Origin: Fulvivirga ulvae
Lineage (GTDB): Bacteria > Bacteroidota > Bacteroidia > Cytophagales > Cyclobacteriaceae
DNA: 64,000 bases
NCBI RefSeq assembly: GCF_021389975.1
Contig: NZ_CP089981.1
Span: forward strand, 5,977,501 to 6,041,500
Reading direction: 5' to 3'
This document shows, piece after piece, positions 9,238-17,794 of the stretch. The notes below the pieces were generated by a model. The model worked only from the letters and a program-made list of their open reading frames with translations, did not search any database and was not told the DNA's origin. The first letter of the stretch is position 1; every line of letters begins with the position of its first letter. Both the position numbers and the translations under genes were made by a program.

Positions 9238-9648
9238 ATGAGACTTTTGACATTAGTTCTTGCCACTTTCATCATTTCAGGCTGCCAATCATATCAGGGC
9301 ACAGGCACGAAGAGTCAGGGATCCAACATTCTGTCGAAGGCAGAGAATGATGACGAGTATGAGTTAACAATAATAGATTCCGGCTATGACCGGTGGTTTT
9401 CAATAAACCGAAGACCTATTAACTATCATACCCTTTCGTTCTACGAACAACAAAATGCAAGGTATGTAAGAGCATGGAATGAAAAAGTAAGTCAACAGGG
9501 ACGTTACAATACCATCAATTATCCATTTGAAAACCGCATTAACTATGACCCTTCCATAGATTACGGACTTGAGCTTAATTACCAGCTATATAACTACTTC
9601 CGTTACATAGAAGATACTTATGGCAACCGGTATAACTTCCCTTATTAA
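9238..9648 (+). CDS. Hypothetical lipoprotein
   Basis: A 136-residue protein of unknown function. The N-terminus is a short signal peptide with a lipobox (LATFIISGC, Cys at residue 16), so it is predicted to be lipid-anchored in the envelope. The rest is rich in Tyr, Asn and Arg (for example INYDPSIDYGLELNYQLYNYF) with no motif I recognise. It stands alone between recQ and the convergent nupC gene. The start is fixed by an AAGGAGG ribosome site, and the lipobox supports it being a real gene. Confidence 0.72.
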   Translation: MRLLTLVLATFIISGCQSYQGTGTKSQGSNILSKAENDDEYELTIIDSGYDRWFSINRRPINYHTLSFYEQQNARYVRAWNEKVSQQGRYNTINYPFENRINYDPSIDYGLELNYQLYNYFRYIEDTYGNRYNFPY

Positions 9649-9668
9649 CCTGATAGCCCAAAGAGCAA

Positions 9669-10958
9669 TTAACCAAATAAAGCACCGGCAATAGTTGCCG
9701 TCATCATGGTGGCCAAAGTAGCCGCAAAAAGGGCTCGCATACCTAATCTTGATAAGTCTCCCTGCCTGTTAGGCGCCATACCTCCAATACCTCCTATCTG
9801 AATAGCTATGGAGCTAAAATTTGCAAAACCACAGAGTGCATAAGTTGAAATCACTATGGCCTTGTCGCTTAGTATTCCCGACGCTTTAAGGTCTGCCAGG
9901 CTAAGATAGGCCACAAATTCATTGATTACGATTTTTTGCCCCAGTAAACTCCCTACACTCAGAGCTTCATCCCAGTTTACTCCCATGGCAAAGGCAAACA
10001 AACGAAATACCTGTCCAAGAATATACTCCAGGGAAAAACCTTTAAAGGCGCCATCTGTACTTGCTACTACGAAGCTGTTAAGCCCCGTCCACTCCCCTAT
10101 TCCATCCACCAGTATCCAATTCAGTGCAAAAATTATGGCTATGAAAGCAAGCAGCATACCTCCAATATTCAAAGCTAGCTTTAAGCCATCGGCTGCGCCC
10201 TGTGCCAATGAATCAATGAGATTGACTCCAAGGCTTTCCTTACTAACTCTCAGGTCAGAATCAATCTCCTCAGGGCGCGTTTCAGGTATTACAATTTTTG
10301 CGAGTACAATAGCGGCCGGTGCATTCATTATAGAGGCACTCAAAAGGTAGGCTGCATACTTAGCACGCTCAGCGGGATCATCACCACCCAGGAAAGCAAC
10401 ATACCCGGCCAACACTCCTCCGGCAATGGTCGCCATCCCGCCAGTCATCAGGCACATAAGCTCAGAGGTTGTCATATTTTTCACAAAAGGCCTTACCAGC
10501 AGAGGGGCTTCTGTTTGCCCCAGGAAGATATTTCCTGCTGCAGATAAGCTCTCCGCACCAGACAGCCGCATCGTTCGGGCCATGATCCAGGCAATGCCAT
10601 AAACAATTTTCTGAAGTACACCAAGATAGTAAAGGCCAGCAGAAACGGTAGAGAAGAAAATAACAGTGGGCAATACCTGAAAGGCAAATATAAATCCGAA
10701 TTTATCTACTTTGACCAAATCTCCAAAAAGGAACGCAGCACCATCACCTGAAAAACTTAGAAAGGTAACAAACTTGTCGCTTATCCAGTCAAAGCCTGCA
10801 GCAACAAAGCTTACTTTGGTAATGAGTATGGCGAAAATTATCTGCAGAAGTACGCCTATCCCAACCAACCGCCAGTCAATAGCTTTTCTGTTTTTCGAAA
10901 AAAGGAATGCCATGCCGATCAGAACGGTCAGTCCTATTAACCCTCTTATATAGTCCAT
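9669..10958 (-). CDS. NupC/CNT family nucleoside transporter
   Basis: A 429-residue polytopic membrane protein of the concentrative nucleoside transporter family, which imports nucleosides with Na+ or H+. Family signatures visible are GNIFLGQTEAPLLVRPF in the middle, GGMATIAGGVLAGYVAFLG after it, and ALCGFANFSSIAIQIGGIGG near the C-terminus. The length is typical. It follows the bifunctional nuclease gene on the same strand but is separated from it by a terminator at 10971-11000, so it probably has its own promoter or depends on read-through. Confidence 0.95.
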   Translation of the reverse strand: MDYIRGLIGLTVLIGMAFLFSKNRKAIDWRLVGIGVLLQIIFAILITKVSFVAAGFDWISDKFVTFLSFSGDGAAFLFGDLVKVDKFGFIFAFQVLPTVIFFSTVSAGLYYLGVLQKIVYGIAWIMARTMRLSGAESLSAAGNIFLGQTEAPLLVRPFVKNMTTSELMCLMTGGMATIAGGVLAGYVAFLGGDDPAERAKYAAYLLSASIMNAPAAIVLAKIVIPETRPEEIDSDLRVSKESLGVNLIDSLAQGAADGLKLALNIGGMLLAFIAIIFALNWILVDGIGEWTGLNSFVVASTDGAFKGFSLEYILGQVFRLFAFAMGVNWDEALSVGSLLGQKIVINEFVAYLSLADLKASGILSDKAIVISTYALCGFANFSSIAIQIGGIGGMAPNRQGDLSRLGMRALFAATLATMMTATIAGALFG

Positions 10959-10970
10959 TTTATTAAACGC

Positions 10971-11000
10971 AAAAAGGCCTTTCTATTGGCTAGAAAGGCC
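10971..11000 (-). terminator. Terminator of the etfB-etfA-nuclease operon
   Basis: A perfect 10-bp repeat GGCCTTTCTA/TAGAAAGGCC (10976-10985 and 10991-11000) with a 5-nt loop. Read leftward, the stem is followed by TTTTT. It lies 18 bases after the stop of the bifunctional nuclease gene. Confidence 0.88.
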
Positions 11001-11018
11001 CTCTGATGTGATTTAGTA

Positions 11019-11624
11019 TTAGTTTCTACGACTCAACTCATCTCTGATCTTTGCCGCCTTTTCATAATCTTCTTTCTCGATGGCTTCGTTGAGTAGTTCA
11101 TTTAATTTATCTACTGAAAAGTTCTTCAAGTCATCACTTTTAGAAGCGCTTTGCTTCTTAGCAGAAGATGATTTGATCTCACTTTTTATCTCAGCTATGT
11201 CGTCTTCCGACTCATCCGTAAGAACTATACCAGCTTCTGCCAATATTGATTCATAGGTGTAAATCGGTGAGTCAAACCTTAACCCTATAGCGATAGCATC
11301 TGATGGTCTTGCATCTATTTCAATGCTCTTTGTGCCGTTACTGCAAACTATCTTTGCAAAAAACACTCCTTCCTTCAGATCGGAGATTATTATCTCCTCC
11401 ACTTTGTACTCAAAGCTTTGTGCAAAAGACTTGAACAGGTCATGGGTCATAGGCCTGTTCGGTATGATTTTTTCTATCTCAATGGCAATGGCCTGAGCCT
11501 CAAACATGCCGATGATGATAGGTAATCTTCTGCTACCTTCTATCTCTCCCAGTACAAGGGCAAAAGACCCTGATTGGGATTGGCTTGACGAAAGTCCTAG
11601 TATTTCTAATTTTATCTTATCCAA
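11019..11624 (-). CDS. Bifunctional nuclease domain protein (DUF151) with UvrB/UvrC motif
   Basis: A 201-residue protein with a DUF151 domain (residues about 1-135; GEIEGSRRLPIIIGMFEAQAIAIE and IDARPSDAIAIGLRFDSPIY are typical) and a C-terminal UVR motif (KEDYEKAAKIRDEL). The linker is lysine/serine rich. Plant and bacterial DUF151 proteins have reported nuclease activity; the exact role here is unknown. It begins 2 bases after the etfA stop, so it is translationally coupled to the electron-transfer flavoprotein genes and probably shares their transcript. Confidence 0.9.
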   Translation of the reverse strand: MDKIKLEILGLSSSQSQSGSFALVLGEIEGSRRLPIIIGMFEAQAIAIEIEKIIPNRPMTHDLFKSFAQSFEYKVEEIIISDLKEGVFFAKIVCSNGTKSIEIDARPSDAIAIGLRFDSPIYTYESILAEAGIVLTDESEDDIAEIKSEIKSSSAKKQSASKSDDLKNFSVDKLNELLNEAIEKEDYEKAAKIRDELSRRN

Positions 11625-11626
11625 AA

Positions 11627-12583
11627 TTACTTCGCTGCTCTTAGTGCTTCGGTGAACTTAGGTACTATTTCAAATGCATCCCCTACTATGCCGTAATCTG
11701 CCGCCTTAAAGAAGGGGGCTTCAGGGTCTTTATTTATAACAACAATATACTTAGAAGAGTTAACACCAGCAAGATGTTGTATAGCTCCTGATATTCCTAC
11801 TGCAATATACAACTGAGGGCTTACCTTAACACCTGTCTGTCCTACGTGCTCGTGATGAGGTCTCCAGTCCATATCAGAAACAGGCTTGCTACAACCTGTG
11901 GCGGCACCCAACTCTTTTGCCAGATCTTCAATCATTCCCCAGTTTTCCGGACCTTTAAGTCCTCTTCCTCCTGAAACAACGATTTCAGCCTCGGGTAAAA
12001 GTACCTCTCCGGTTGCTTTATCAGTCTTGGTTATTTTAGCTCCAAAATCGCCATCATTAAGGTCAGCACTGTATTTTTCCACAGTCGCAGAACCACCAGT
12101 CTCCTTAATCTCCGCCGCATTCTTTTTAATGGCCAGTATTTTCTTGTCATTGGTAAGTTCTACATTGGCAAAAGCTTTACCTGTGTAGATGCTTCTTTTC
12201 ACTTTAAACCCTGACGATGTATCAGGCAGATCTGTAACATTAGAAACGAGGCTTGCCCCTACCTTCACAGATACTCTGGCAGAAACAGGGTTACCCAAAG
12301 CTGAATTGGCTAATACCAGTACTTCCGCTCCGGTATCTGCCATGGCTTTGGCCAGAATTGAAGAATAAGCCTGAATCACTCCCTGATTTAATCTTTCATC
12401 ATCAACGTGAAGTACCTTTGAGGCACCGAAATTTCCTAATTTCTCTAATTCAGAACTGTCTACATTATTACCCAGGGCTATGGCTGTAACATCACCTCCC
12501 ATAGCTGCTGCATAAGCCACAGCTTCTATTGAGGTCTTCTTTACCTGACCTTCGGCACTTTCTACAAAAACTAATATTGACAT
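11627..12583 (-). CDS. etfA: Electron transfer flavoprotein subunit alpha
   Basis: A 318-residue ETF alpha subunit. The C-terminal FAD domain is clear: VVSGGRGLKGPENW, GCSKPVSDMDWRPHHEHVGQ and LYIAVGISGAIQHLAG with the conserved GISGAIQH loop. With EtfB it takes electrons from acyl-CoA dehydrogenases and passes them towards the respiratory chain. It lies 37 bases after etfB on the same strand. A glutaryl-CoA dehydrogenase that could feed it is encoded at 51246. Confidence 0.97.
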   Translation of the reverse strand: MSILVFVESAEGQVKKTSIEAVAYAAAMGGDVTAIALGNNVDSSELEKLGNFGASKVLHVDDERLNQGVIQAYSSILAKAMADTGAEVLVLANSALGNPVSARVSVKVGASLVSNVTDLPDTSSGFKVKRSIYTGKAFANVELTNDKKILAIKKNAAEIKETGGSATVEKYSADLNDGDFGAKITKTDKATGEVLLPEAEIVVSGGRGLKGPENWGMIEDLAKELGAATGCSKPVSDMDWRPHHEHVGQTGVKVSPQLYIAVGISGAIQHLAGVNSSKYIVVINKDPEAPFFKAADYGIVGDAFEIVPKFTEALRAAK

Positions 12584-12620
12584 TTGATATTTTTCTTAAT
12601 GAGTTAATACTGATTTAAAC

Positions 12621-13358
12621 TTAGATTACCTTGGCTTCATTTTTCAACAAACTTACCAACTCTCCTACGTTATCGGCATCTATCATCTTCACTTCTCCCT
12701 TGGCAGGTGGCAATTCATACTTCTCTAGCCTGGTGTTTTCTCCATTTCCTGAAGGCTCCACCACATTTAATGGTTTTGTTCTTGCCGACATAATCCCTCT
12801 CATGTTAGGGATTTTCCATTCAGCAATTGGCTCCTGGCAACCGGCAACAAACGGAAGCTTTACTTCCAGATATTCCTTACCTCCTTCAATTTCCCTTGTC
12901 ATCTTTGCAGTATCTCCTTCAATATCCAGGGTCATCACAGGAGAAATTGATGGTAATCCAAGCAGCTCGCCTACCATACCATGAACCATTCCGCCGTTGA
13001 AGTCGATAGACTCACGTCCCATAAGTATTAAATCGTATCCGCCATCCTTGGCTGCATTGGCAATCTGCTCTGCAACAAAAAATGAATCTTTAGGTTCTGC
13101 ATTAACTCTGATGGCATCATCTGCACCGATAGCCAGAGCTTTGCGAATAGTTGGTTCAGTCTCGGCACCTCCTACATTTAAAACAGTTATTGATCCGCCT
13201 AATTGCTCTTTCAACTCTACTGCACGGGCAAGGGCATAATCATCATAGGGCCCTATGATAAACTGAACTCCATTAGTGTCAAATTTGGTGTCACCATCGG
13301 TGAACGTGATACGGGATGTTGTATCAGGTACATGGGTTATGCAAACTAATATCTTCAT
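12621..13358 (-). CDS. etfB: Electron transfer flavoprotein subunit beta
   Basis: A 245-residue ETF beta subunit, the AMP-binding partner of EtfA in the soluble electron carrier for acyl-CoA dehydrogenases. Family features are the N-terminal MKILVCITHVPDTTSRI, the RKALAIGADDAIRV segment and LILMGRESIDFNGGMVHGMVGELLG. It is the first gene of the etfB-etfA-DUF151 operon. A divergent TPR gene starts 94 bases upstream. Confidence 0.97.
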   Translation of the reverse strand: MKILVCITHVPDTTSRITFTDGDTKFDTNGVQFIIGPYDDYALARAVELKEQLGGSITVLNVGGAETEPTIRKALAIGADDAIRVNAEPKDSFFVAEQIANAAKDGGYDLILMGRESIDFNGGMVHGMVGELLGLPSISPVMTLDIEGDTAKMTREIEGGKEYLEVKLPFVAGCQEPIAEWKIPNMRGIMSARTKPLNVVEPSGNGENTRLEKYELPPAKGEVKMIDADNVGELVSLLKNEAKVI

Positions 13359-13379
13359 TTAAAATTGGAACTATTTAGA

Positions 13380-13407
13380 TTGTTCTTTGATTTACCTATT
13401 ATTTTTG
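13380..13407 (+). promoter_or_regulatory. Bacteroidota-type promoter of the TPR gene
   Basis: TTG (13380-13382), 17 bases, then TATTTTTG (13400-13407) fits the TTG-N17-23-TAnnTTTG pattern. The -7 box lies 45 bases before the ATG at 13453. Confidence 0.6.
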
Positions 13408-13452
13408 CCGTGAAGATAATGAATAATGGAGCAAATAAAAATTGTATCATAA

Positions 13453-13779
13453 ATGAATTCATCACGATTAAATCAACTGCTTGATTTTCTAAAAGAAGAC
13501 CCTAACGACCCTTTCACCCTGTATGCTATAGCCACTGAGTACAGGTCCGGCGACATTGACAAATCAAGGACATACTACGAGCAGCTGCTCACTGACCATC
13601 CCGACTACCTCCCTACCTACTACCATGCCGCTCAACTGTACCAGCAACTGGAGCTTATACCCCTGGCCAAACAGACTTTTGAAAACGGAATTGAACTCGC
13701 AAAAAAACAAGGGAACGCTCTGTCTCTTCGCGAACTTCAAAACGCCTACAATGAACTACTTTTCGAAGAAGATGAATAG
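13453..13779 (+). CDS. Small tetratricopeptide repeat protein
   Basis: A 108-residue cytosolic protein, with no signal peptide or membrane segment, built of about two to three TPR units: DPFTLYAIATEYRSGDIDKSRTYYEQLL and LPTYYHAAQLYQQLELIPLAKQTFENGI. TPRs mediate protein contacts; the partner is unknown. It diverges from etfB and has a good promoter candidate upstream. The 222 bases after it show no gene or clear terminator. Confidence 0.85.
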   Translation: MNSSRLNQLLDFLKEDPNDPFTLYAIATEYRSGDIDKSRTYYEQLLTDHPDYLPTYYHAAQLYQQLELIPLAKQTFENGIELAKKQGNALSLRELQNAYNELLFEEDE

Positions 13780-14001
13780 GAGGTAAAGCCAACATCTTCA
13801 TCCCTTAAAAAACAAATTCGTGTCTCTCAACTTTCCGTAGCAAATTGTTTTTCTGAAACTGATCGTCGATCAATTTGTTCTTCTTCAAGTAGCCAGAAAC
13901 ATCTTTTCTGAAGCATAAAGCTGCACTAATTTCTACTAATATTTTTAGTATCTTGAATTATATATTACTAATAATCAGTATTTTGAATATATTTATCTAA
14001 A

Positions 14002-14997
14002 TCAAAATCTAACAACTAACTTTCCTGATTTGGTCGCACTTGCAATATCGTCAAAAGCTGATACGATTTCATCAAACGGCCTTACAGAATCAATTACAGG
14101 TTTGATTTTTTTCTTGCTTACAAAATTCAGCATAGCCTTAAACTCTTCGTCGTTTCCCATGGTTGACCCTTGCAATGACAATTGATTCCAAAACATCCTG
14201 TAGAGGTCAAGCGTAGTGGGCAACCCATTGGTAGCGCCGTAAAAAACTACCCTTCCTCCGGGCCTCATTATTTTAAGAAAATTGTTGATCTGATCACCCC
14301 CGGCACTGTCAATCACCACATCAAATCCTCCCTTGGTTTGCCATAGGTTTTTGTACCAGTCTTTACTCTTATAATTGTAGGCTCCCGCCGCACCCATTTT
14401 CAATGCAGCATTCAATTTCTCCTTCTTTCCGGATGTCACGTATACATTAGCTTCGGCCGCCAGGGCAAACTGAAAAGCAAACTGGGCAACACCCCCTCCA
14501 AAACCAGATATCAAAACATTGTCATTAGCCTTTATTTTTCCATGGCGGAAGCATGCCCTGTAGGCGGTAAGTCCTCCCAAAGGCAATGCCGCTGCTTCTT
14601 CAGGCTCCAGATGCCCAGGCGACTCATGCACTCTGTCAGCACCTATCGCCACGTACTCTGCAAACGTACCATGCTGTGGCATACCTAAAATAGAATAGCT
14701 CCTCGACTGAACATCCGGATTGTCTCCCCAATCAATATTAGGATTTATGACCACAGTTTTGCCTATCCATTTCTTATGGCTTTTACTTCCCACTTCTACC
14801 ACTTCTCCCACTCCATCAGACCCGAGCACGGAATTCAACTGGATATTTGGGTACTTACCTTCACGAATAAACTGATCTCTTTTGTTTAGTGCTGCAGCCT
14901 GTAACTTTACCAATATCTGCGACTGGTCCAGCTGTGGTTTTTCAAGTTCTGCTATCTCGATTTTTCCCGGAGATGTTAATACTAGTCCTTTCATCAA
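14002..14997 (-). CDS. Medium-chain dehydrogenase/reductase, quinone oxidoreductase-like
   Basis: A 331-residue member of the MDR superfamily. The N-terminal GroES-like domain has AAALNKRDQFIREGKYP and VLGSDGVGEVVEVG, and a Rossmann domain follows with the nucleotide loop SGFGGGVAQFAFQFA near residue 165. I do not see the cysteine-rich structural zinc site of alcohol dehydrogenases, so an NADPH-dependent quinone or enone reductase is more likely. The start could be either of two adjacent Met codons. The substrate is unknown and no operon partner is seen. Confidence 0.88.
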   Translation of the reverse strand: MMKGLVLTSPGKIEIAELEKPQLDQSQILVKLQAAALNKRDQFIREGKYPNIQLNSVLGSDGVGEVVEVGSKSHKKWIGKTVVINPNIDWGDNPDVQSRSYSILGMPQHGTFAEYVAIGADRVHESPGHLEPEEAAALPLGGLTAYRACFRHGKIKANDNVLISGFGGGVAQFAFQFALAAEANVYVTSGKKEKLNAALKMGAAGAYNYKSKDWYKNLWQTKGGFDVVIDSAGGDQINNFLKIMRPGGRVVFYGATNGLPTTLDLYRMFWNQLSLQGSTMGNDEEFKAMLNFVSKKKIKPVIDSVRPFDEIVSAFDDIASATKSGKLVVRF

Positions 14998-15239
14998 TTA
15001 TTATGTTCGTTTTATAAAATCAGATCAAAAGTCAATTTTTCAGAACGGAGATCGGATACATTAAATACCCTCCTGCCACAAAGTCTGTATCCTGATCTCG
15101 CTTCTCTTCTACTTCACATACCTTACAATGGAATCGTTTGTTAAATAAAGATAATGAAAAGCACGATACCTTAATGGGCAGATCAAAATATCTGGGAATT
15201 ATATTTAATACTAAACGCACTCGAATGATCCAATAAAAT

Positions 15240-15275
15240 AAAAAAGTCATGCTGAACATCTCAACATGACTCAAG
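15240..15275 (-). terminator. Terminator after the Spy-like gene
   Basis: Read leftward, AGTCATGTTGA/TCAGCATGACT (one mismatch) forms a hairpin followed by TTTTTTATTTT, 24 bases after the stop at 15299. The 242 bases from here to the quinone reductase start show no supported gene; a short near-repeat (GAGATCGGATACA around 15050 against TGTATCCTGATCTC around 15086) could form a second, imperfect hairpin. Confidence 0.8.
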
Positions 15276-15298
15276 GTTATTTGTTATTAACAATTCAT

Positions 15299-15703
15299 TT
15301 AATCAATCCCGCCATCATCTCTCTCCTGCCGGTCATCATTTTGCCAACGGGTCTTCATTTCATTATACCACTCAGTCTTTACACGGGCTAATTTCGCATA
15401 TTGGTTTTCATCCAGAACGTCCTGTAATTCGCTCATTTGTTCATTCCAGTTTTCTTCCAGCTCCTCCCATTTGTTCTCCTTGCTCTCCTTTTCCATGAAA
15501 ACTTCTTCACGTTTTTCCACATATTTGAGGTTGATCTCCCTCACATCCTCCAGTTGATCACCATTAAGTTTCAGGTTACTTTTCATCCAATTGGTCTGTT
15601 TGGAAGCCGTCTTTTCAATCCTTTTTTCTATCTGATCTTTATTTTGCGCCATAGCAAACATCGGCAGAAGCAATGCCAGCACAATAAGCTTTAATGTTTT
15701 CAT
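15299..15703 (-). CDS. Secreted helical protein, Spy/LTXXQ-like
   Basis: A 134-residue protein with a clear signal peptide (MKTLKLIVLALLLPMFAMAQ, cleavage after Ala19 or nearby). The mature part is almost entirely charged and helical, with Glu/Lys/Trp-rich segments such as LKLNGDQLEDVREINLKYVEKREE. The pattern LNGDQLEDV...INLKYVEKRE resembles the LTxxQ repeats of the Spy/CpxP family of periplasmic chaperones or stress sensors, so a periplasmic role is inferred. It has a terminator of its own. Confidence 0.7.
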   Translation of the reverse strand: MKTLKLIVLALLLPMFAMAQNKDQIEKRIEKTASKQTNWMKSNLKLNGDQLEDVREINLKYVEKREEVFMEKESKENKWEELEENWNEQMSELQDVLDENQYAKLARVKTEWYNEMKTRWQNDDRQERDDGGID

Positions 15704-15870
15704 AATTTAAATATCATTTTGTTCAACTTATACAGTAGTTGAACGCAAACGACATACCGGAATAGCAGTAACCGGTTAGTACAGCTAAATAACCGGCAAG
15801 CTAAAAATATCACTAAAAGCAGTGAACTGCAGATCAAGAACTGTAGATCAGAAATTGTAAATTTTAGAAT

Positions 15871-17439
15871 TTAGAAAGGGGCATCTTCGTCGCCATCATC
15901 AAAGCTCCCAAAACTTCCGCCGGAGCCTCCCTTATCTTCATTCAGGCGACTTCCCAAAGTTATCGTACCTGCAGAATCATCAAACTCAGAAGGAATGCCT
16001 CCACCTGAAGGGAAATCTCCTCCTGAAAAACCACCAGTGTCAAGATCGGCAAACTTGGTGAACTTACCGATAAACTTAAGTGGGACATTCTCAAGAGAAC
16101 CGTTTCTGTGCTTGGCTATGATAACCTCTCCCATTCCAATAGTAGGCATACCATTTTCATCCTCGGTAATGCCATAATATTCCGGTCTGTAGAGGAACAT
16201 TACCATATCTGCATCCTGCTCAATAGAACCCGATTCCCTCAAATCAGATAGTTGAGGTCTTTTGTCTCCGCCCCGCGTTTCCACGGCCCGGCTTAACTGG
16301 GAAAGCGCAATTACCGGTACGTTAAGCTCCTTGGCAATTCCTTTCAATGCCCTTGAAATAGACGCAATCTCTTGCTCACGGTTACCACCTCCTTTAGAAC
16401 TGTCACCGCTCATCAACTGCAGGTAGTCGATTACTATCAGTTGTATATCATGCTGCGCTTTGAGCCTTCGACACTTAGCCCTTAGTTCCAGAATGGATAG
16501 TGCAGGAGTATCATCGATGAAAATGGGCGCATTACTTAATTTATTCGTTTTGTGGATAAGCTGTTCCCACTCATAGCCCGCCAGATTACCTTTTTTAATT
16601 TTTTCACTTTCAAGTTCTGCCTCGGCAGAGATAAGCCTGTTTACCAACTGCACGGAAGACATCTCCAGGGAGAATATAGCTGCTGCATGGTTAAATTCTA
16701 CGGCCGCATTACGTAAGGCAGAAACCACAAAAGCCGTTTTACCCATCGCAGGACGGGCAGCAATAATAATGAGATCTGACCGCTGCCAACCTGATGTAAC
16801 CCTGTCGAGGGCTGAGAACCCACTCGGCACACCGGTTAGCCCGTCTTTGTGGTTTTTTCTTTCCTCCAATTCCTGGATAGCCTGAGCCATCAGGGACCGC
16901 ATATTGTCGAAATTTTTTCTGATGTTAGACTCGGAGATCTCAAACAGTGCCTGCTCCGTCTTATCAAGTAGCTGAAAAACATCGGAGGTGTCTTCGTAAG
17001 CATCGTGCTGGATCTCGGATGCAACACGGATAAGCTCGCGCTTGATAGACATCTCGGTGACTATCCTGGCGTGGTACTCAACGTTGGCAGCCGAGCTCAC
17101 TTTAGATGTAAGTTCTGCTATGTAATATGAACCGCCCGCCATCTCCAGCTTGCCATTCTTCCTTAGCTGGTTCGCTACGGTTCGCATATCCACAGGCTCA
17201 GAATTGTTGAATAATTCAACGATTGCCCTGTAAATTTCCTTGTGAGCATCCGAATAAAAACTGTCAGGCTTAAGGATATCAATAACAGTAGTAAGTGCGT
17301 CTTTTTCAAGCATTAATGCACCAAGTACCGCATCTTCCAAATCCAGCGCCTGCGGGGGTAATTTCCCGAGCCCCTCATTCATGTCTACCGTTAATCTGTT
17401 AGACTTATGACCTACCCGCAGCGATGACTTGTTTTCCAT
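15871..17439 (-). CDS. dnaB: Replicative DNA helicase DnaB
   Basis: This 522-residue hexameric helicase unwinds the chromosome at the fork. The N-terminal domain starts at LPPQALDLEDAVLGALMLEKDAL. The RecA-like C-terminal domain carries Walker A (ARPAMGKTAFV, near residue 233) and Walker B LIVIDYLQLMSG. The C-terminus is a glycine/aspartate-rich tail (GGSGGSFGSFDDGDEDAPF). It is transcribed leftward, away from a cluster of DnaA boxes 185-280 bases upstream. This placement is what one would expect beside an origin, or for a DnaA-regulated gene. Confidence 0.97.
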   Translation of the reverse strand: MENKSSLRVGHKSNRLTVDMNEGLGKLPPQALDLEDAVLGALMLEKDALTTVIDILKPDSFYSDAHKEIYRAIVELFNNSEPVDMRTVANQLRKNGKLEMAGGSYYIAELTSKVSSAANVEYHARIVTEMSIKRELIRVASEIQHDAYEDTSDVFQLLDKTEQALFEISESNIRKNFDNMRSLMAQAIQELEERKNHKDGLTGVPSGFSALDRVTSGWQRSDLIIIAARPAMGKTAFVVSALRNAAVEFNHAAAIFSLEMSSVQLVNRLISAEAELESEKIKKGNLAGYEWEQLIHKTNKLSNAPIFIDDTPALSILELRAKCRRLKAQHDIQLIVIDYLQLMSGDSSKGGGNREQEIASISRALKGIAKELNVPVIALSQLSRAVETRGGDKRPQLSDLRESGSIEQDADMVMFLYRPEYYGITEDENGMPTIGMGEVIIAKHRNGSLENVPLKFIGKFTKFADLDTGGFSGGDFPSGGGIPSEFDDSAGTITLGSRLNEDKGGSGGSFGSFDDGDEDAPF

Positions 17440-17794
17440 GTAATAACTAGTAGTTAATTGTAGTGGTTGTTGTAATAATTGATTGGCAACTCAAACGTAA
17501 AAATAAAAATGGGTTCTAGCAATTTCGTTAATTCCAGCTCCCACTTTTTGAGTAGTGCACACAAAACATTTGCCTATATAGAATACAACTAAAAAATGGG
17601 TAAGGATTGAACAGGTTTTCAGATTTATCCACACCCTTTATCCACATCAATCCAACAAAATTGTGGAAAAATCAATTCATTATTCACAAAATAATAATTT
17701 ATCCACACAGTTATCAACATACCGTTAAAGATAAAAATTGTATCCCCGTTTTATATTTTTTATCTTATTTTTGGCCATTAATCTTAAGCACTCA
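17440..17794. other. AT-rich intergenic region with DnaA-box cluster; candidate replication origin
   Basis: This 355-base gap lies between the divergent dnaB and mpl genes. It contains five exact matches to the DnaA-box consensus TTWTNCACA within 83 bases: TTATCCACA at 17625-17633, 17638-17646 and 17699-17707, TTATTCACA at 17680-17688, and TTTTCCACA on the minus strand at 17662-17670. A variant TTATCAACA follows at 17711-17719. To the right lies a strongly AT-rich stretch (17728-17775) that could unwind. Such clustering is known from oriC regions and from DnaA-regulated promoters; I favour an origin because neighbouring genes run away on both sides. Confidence 0.62.
17766..17773 (+). promoter_or_regulatory. 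Candidate -7 element of the mpl promoter
   Basis: TATTTTTG matches TAnnTTTG 21 bases before the ATG at 17795. A TTG at 17738-17740 lies 25 bases upstream of it, slightly far for a -33 box. Its position argues against the longer reading frame that would start at 17738. Confidence 0.4.

Noticed and set aside
15032..15274. Open frame of 80 codons on the minus strand
   Set aside because: Its beginning overlaps the terminator of the Spy-like gene, and its composition (many Phe, Arg, Cys and Leu, no motif) is not protein-like.
17738..17794. Longer start for mpl
   Set aside because: The extra residues are unlike Mpl proteins, the candidate -7 box lies inside, and ATG 17795 gives the normal N-terminus.
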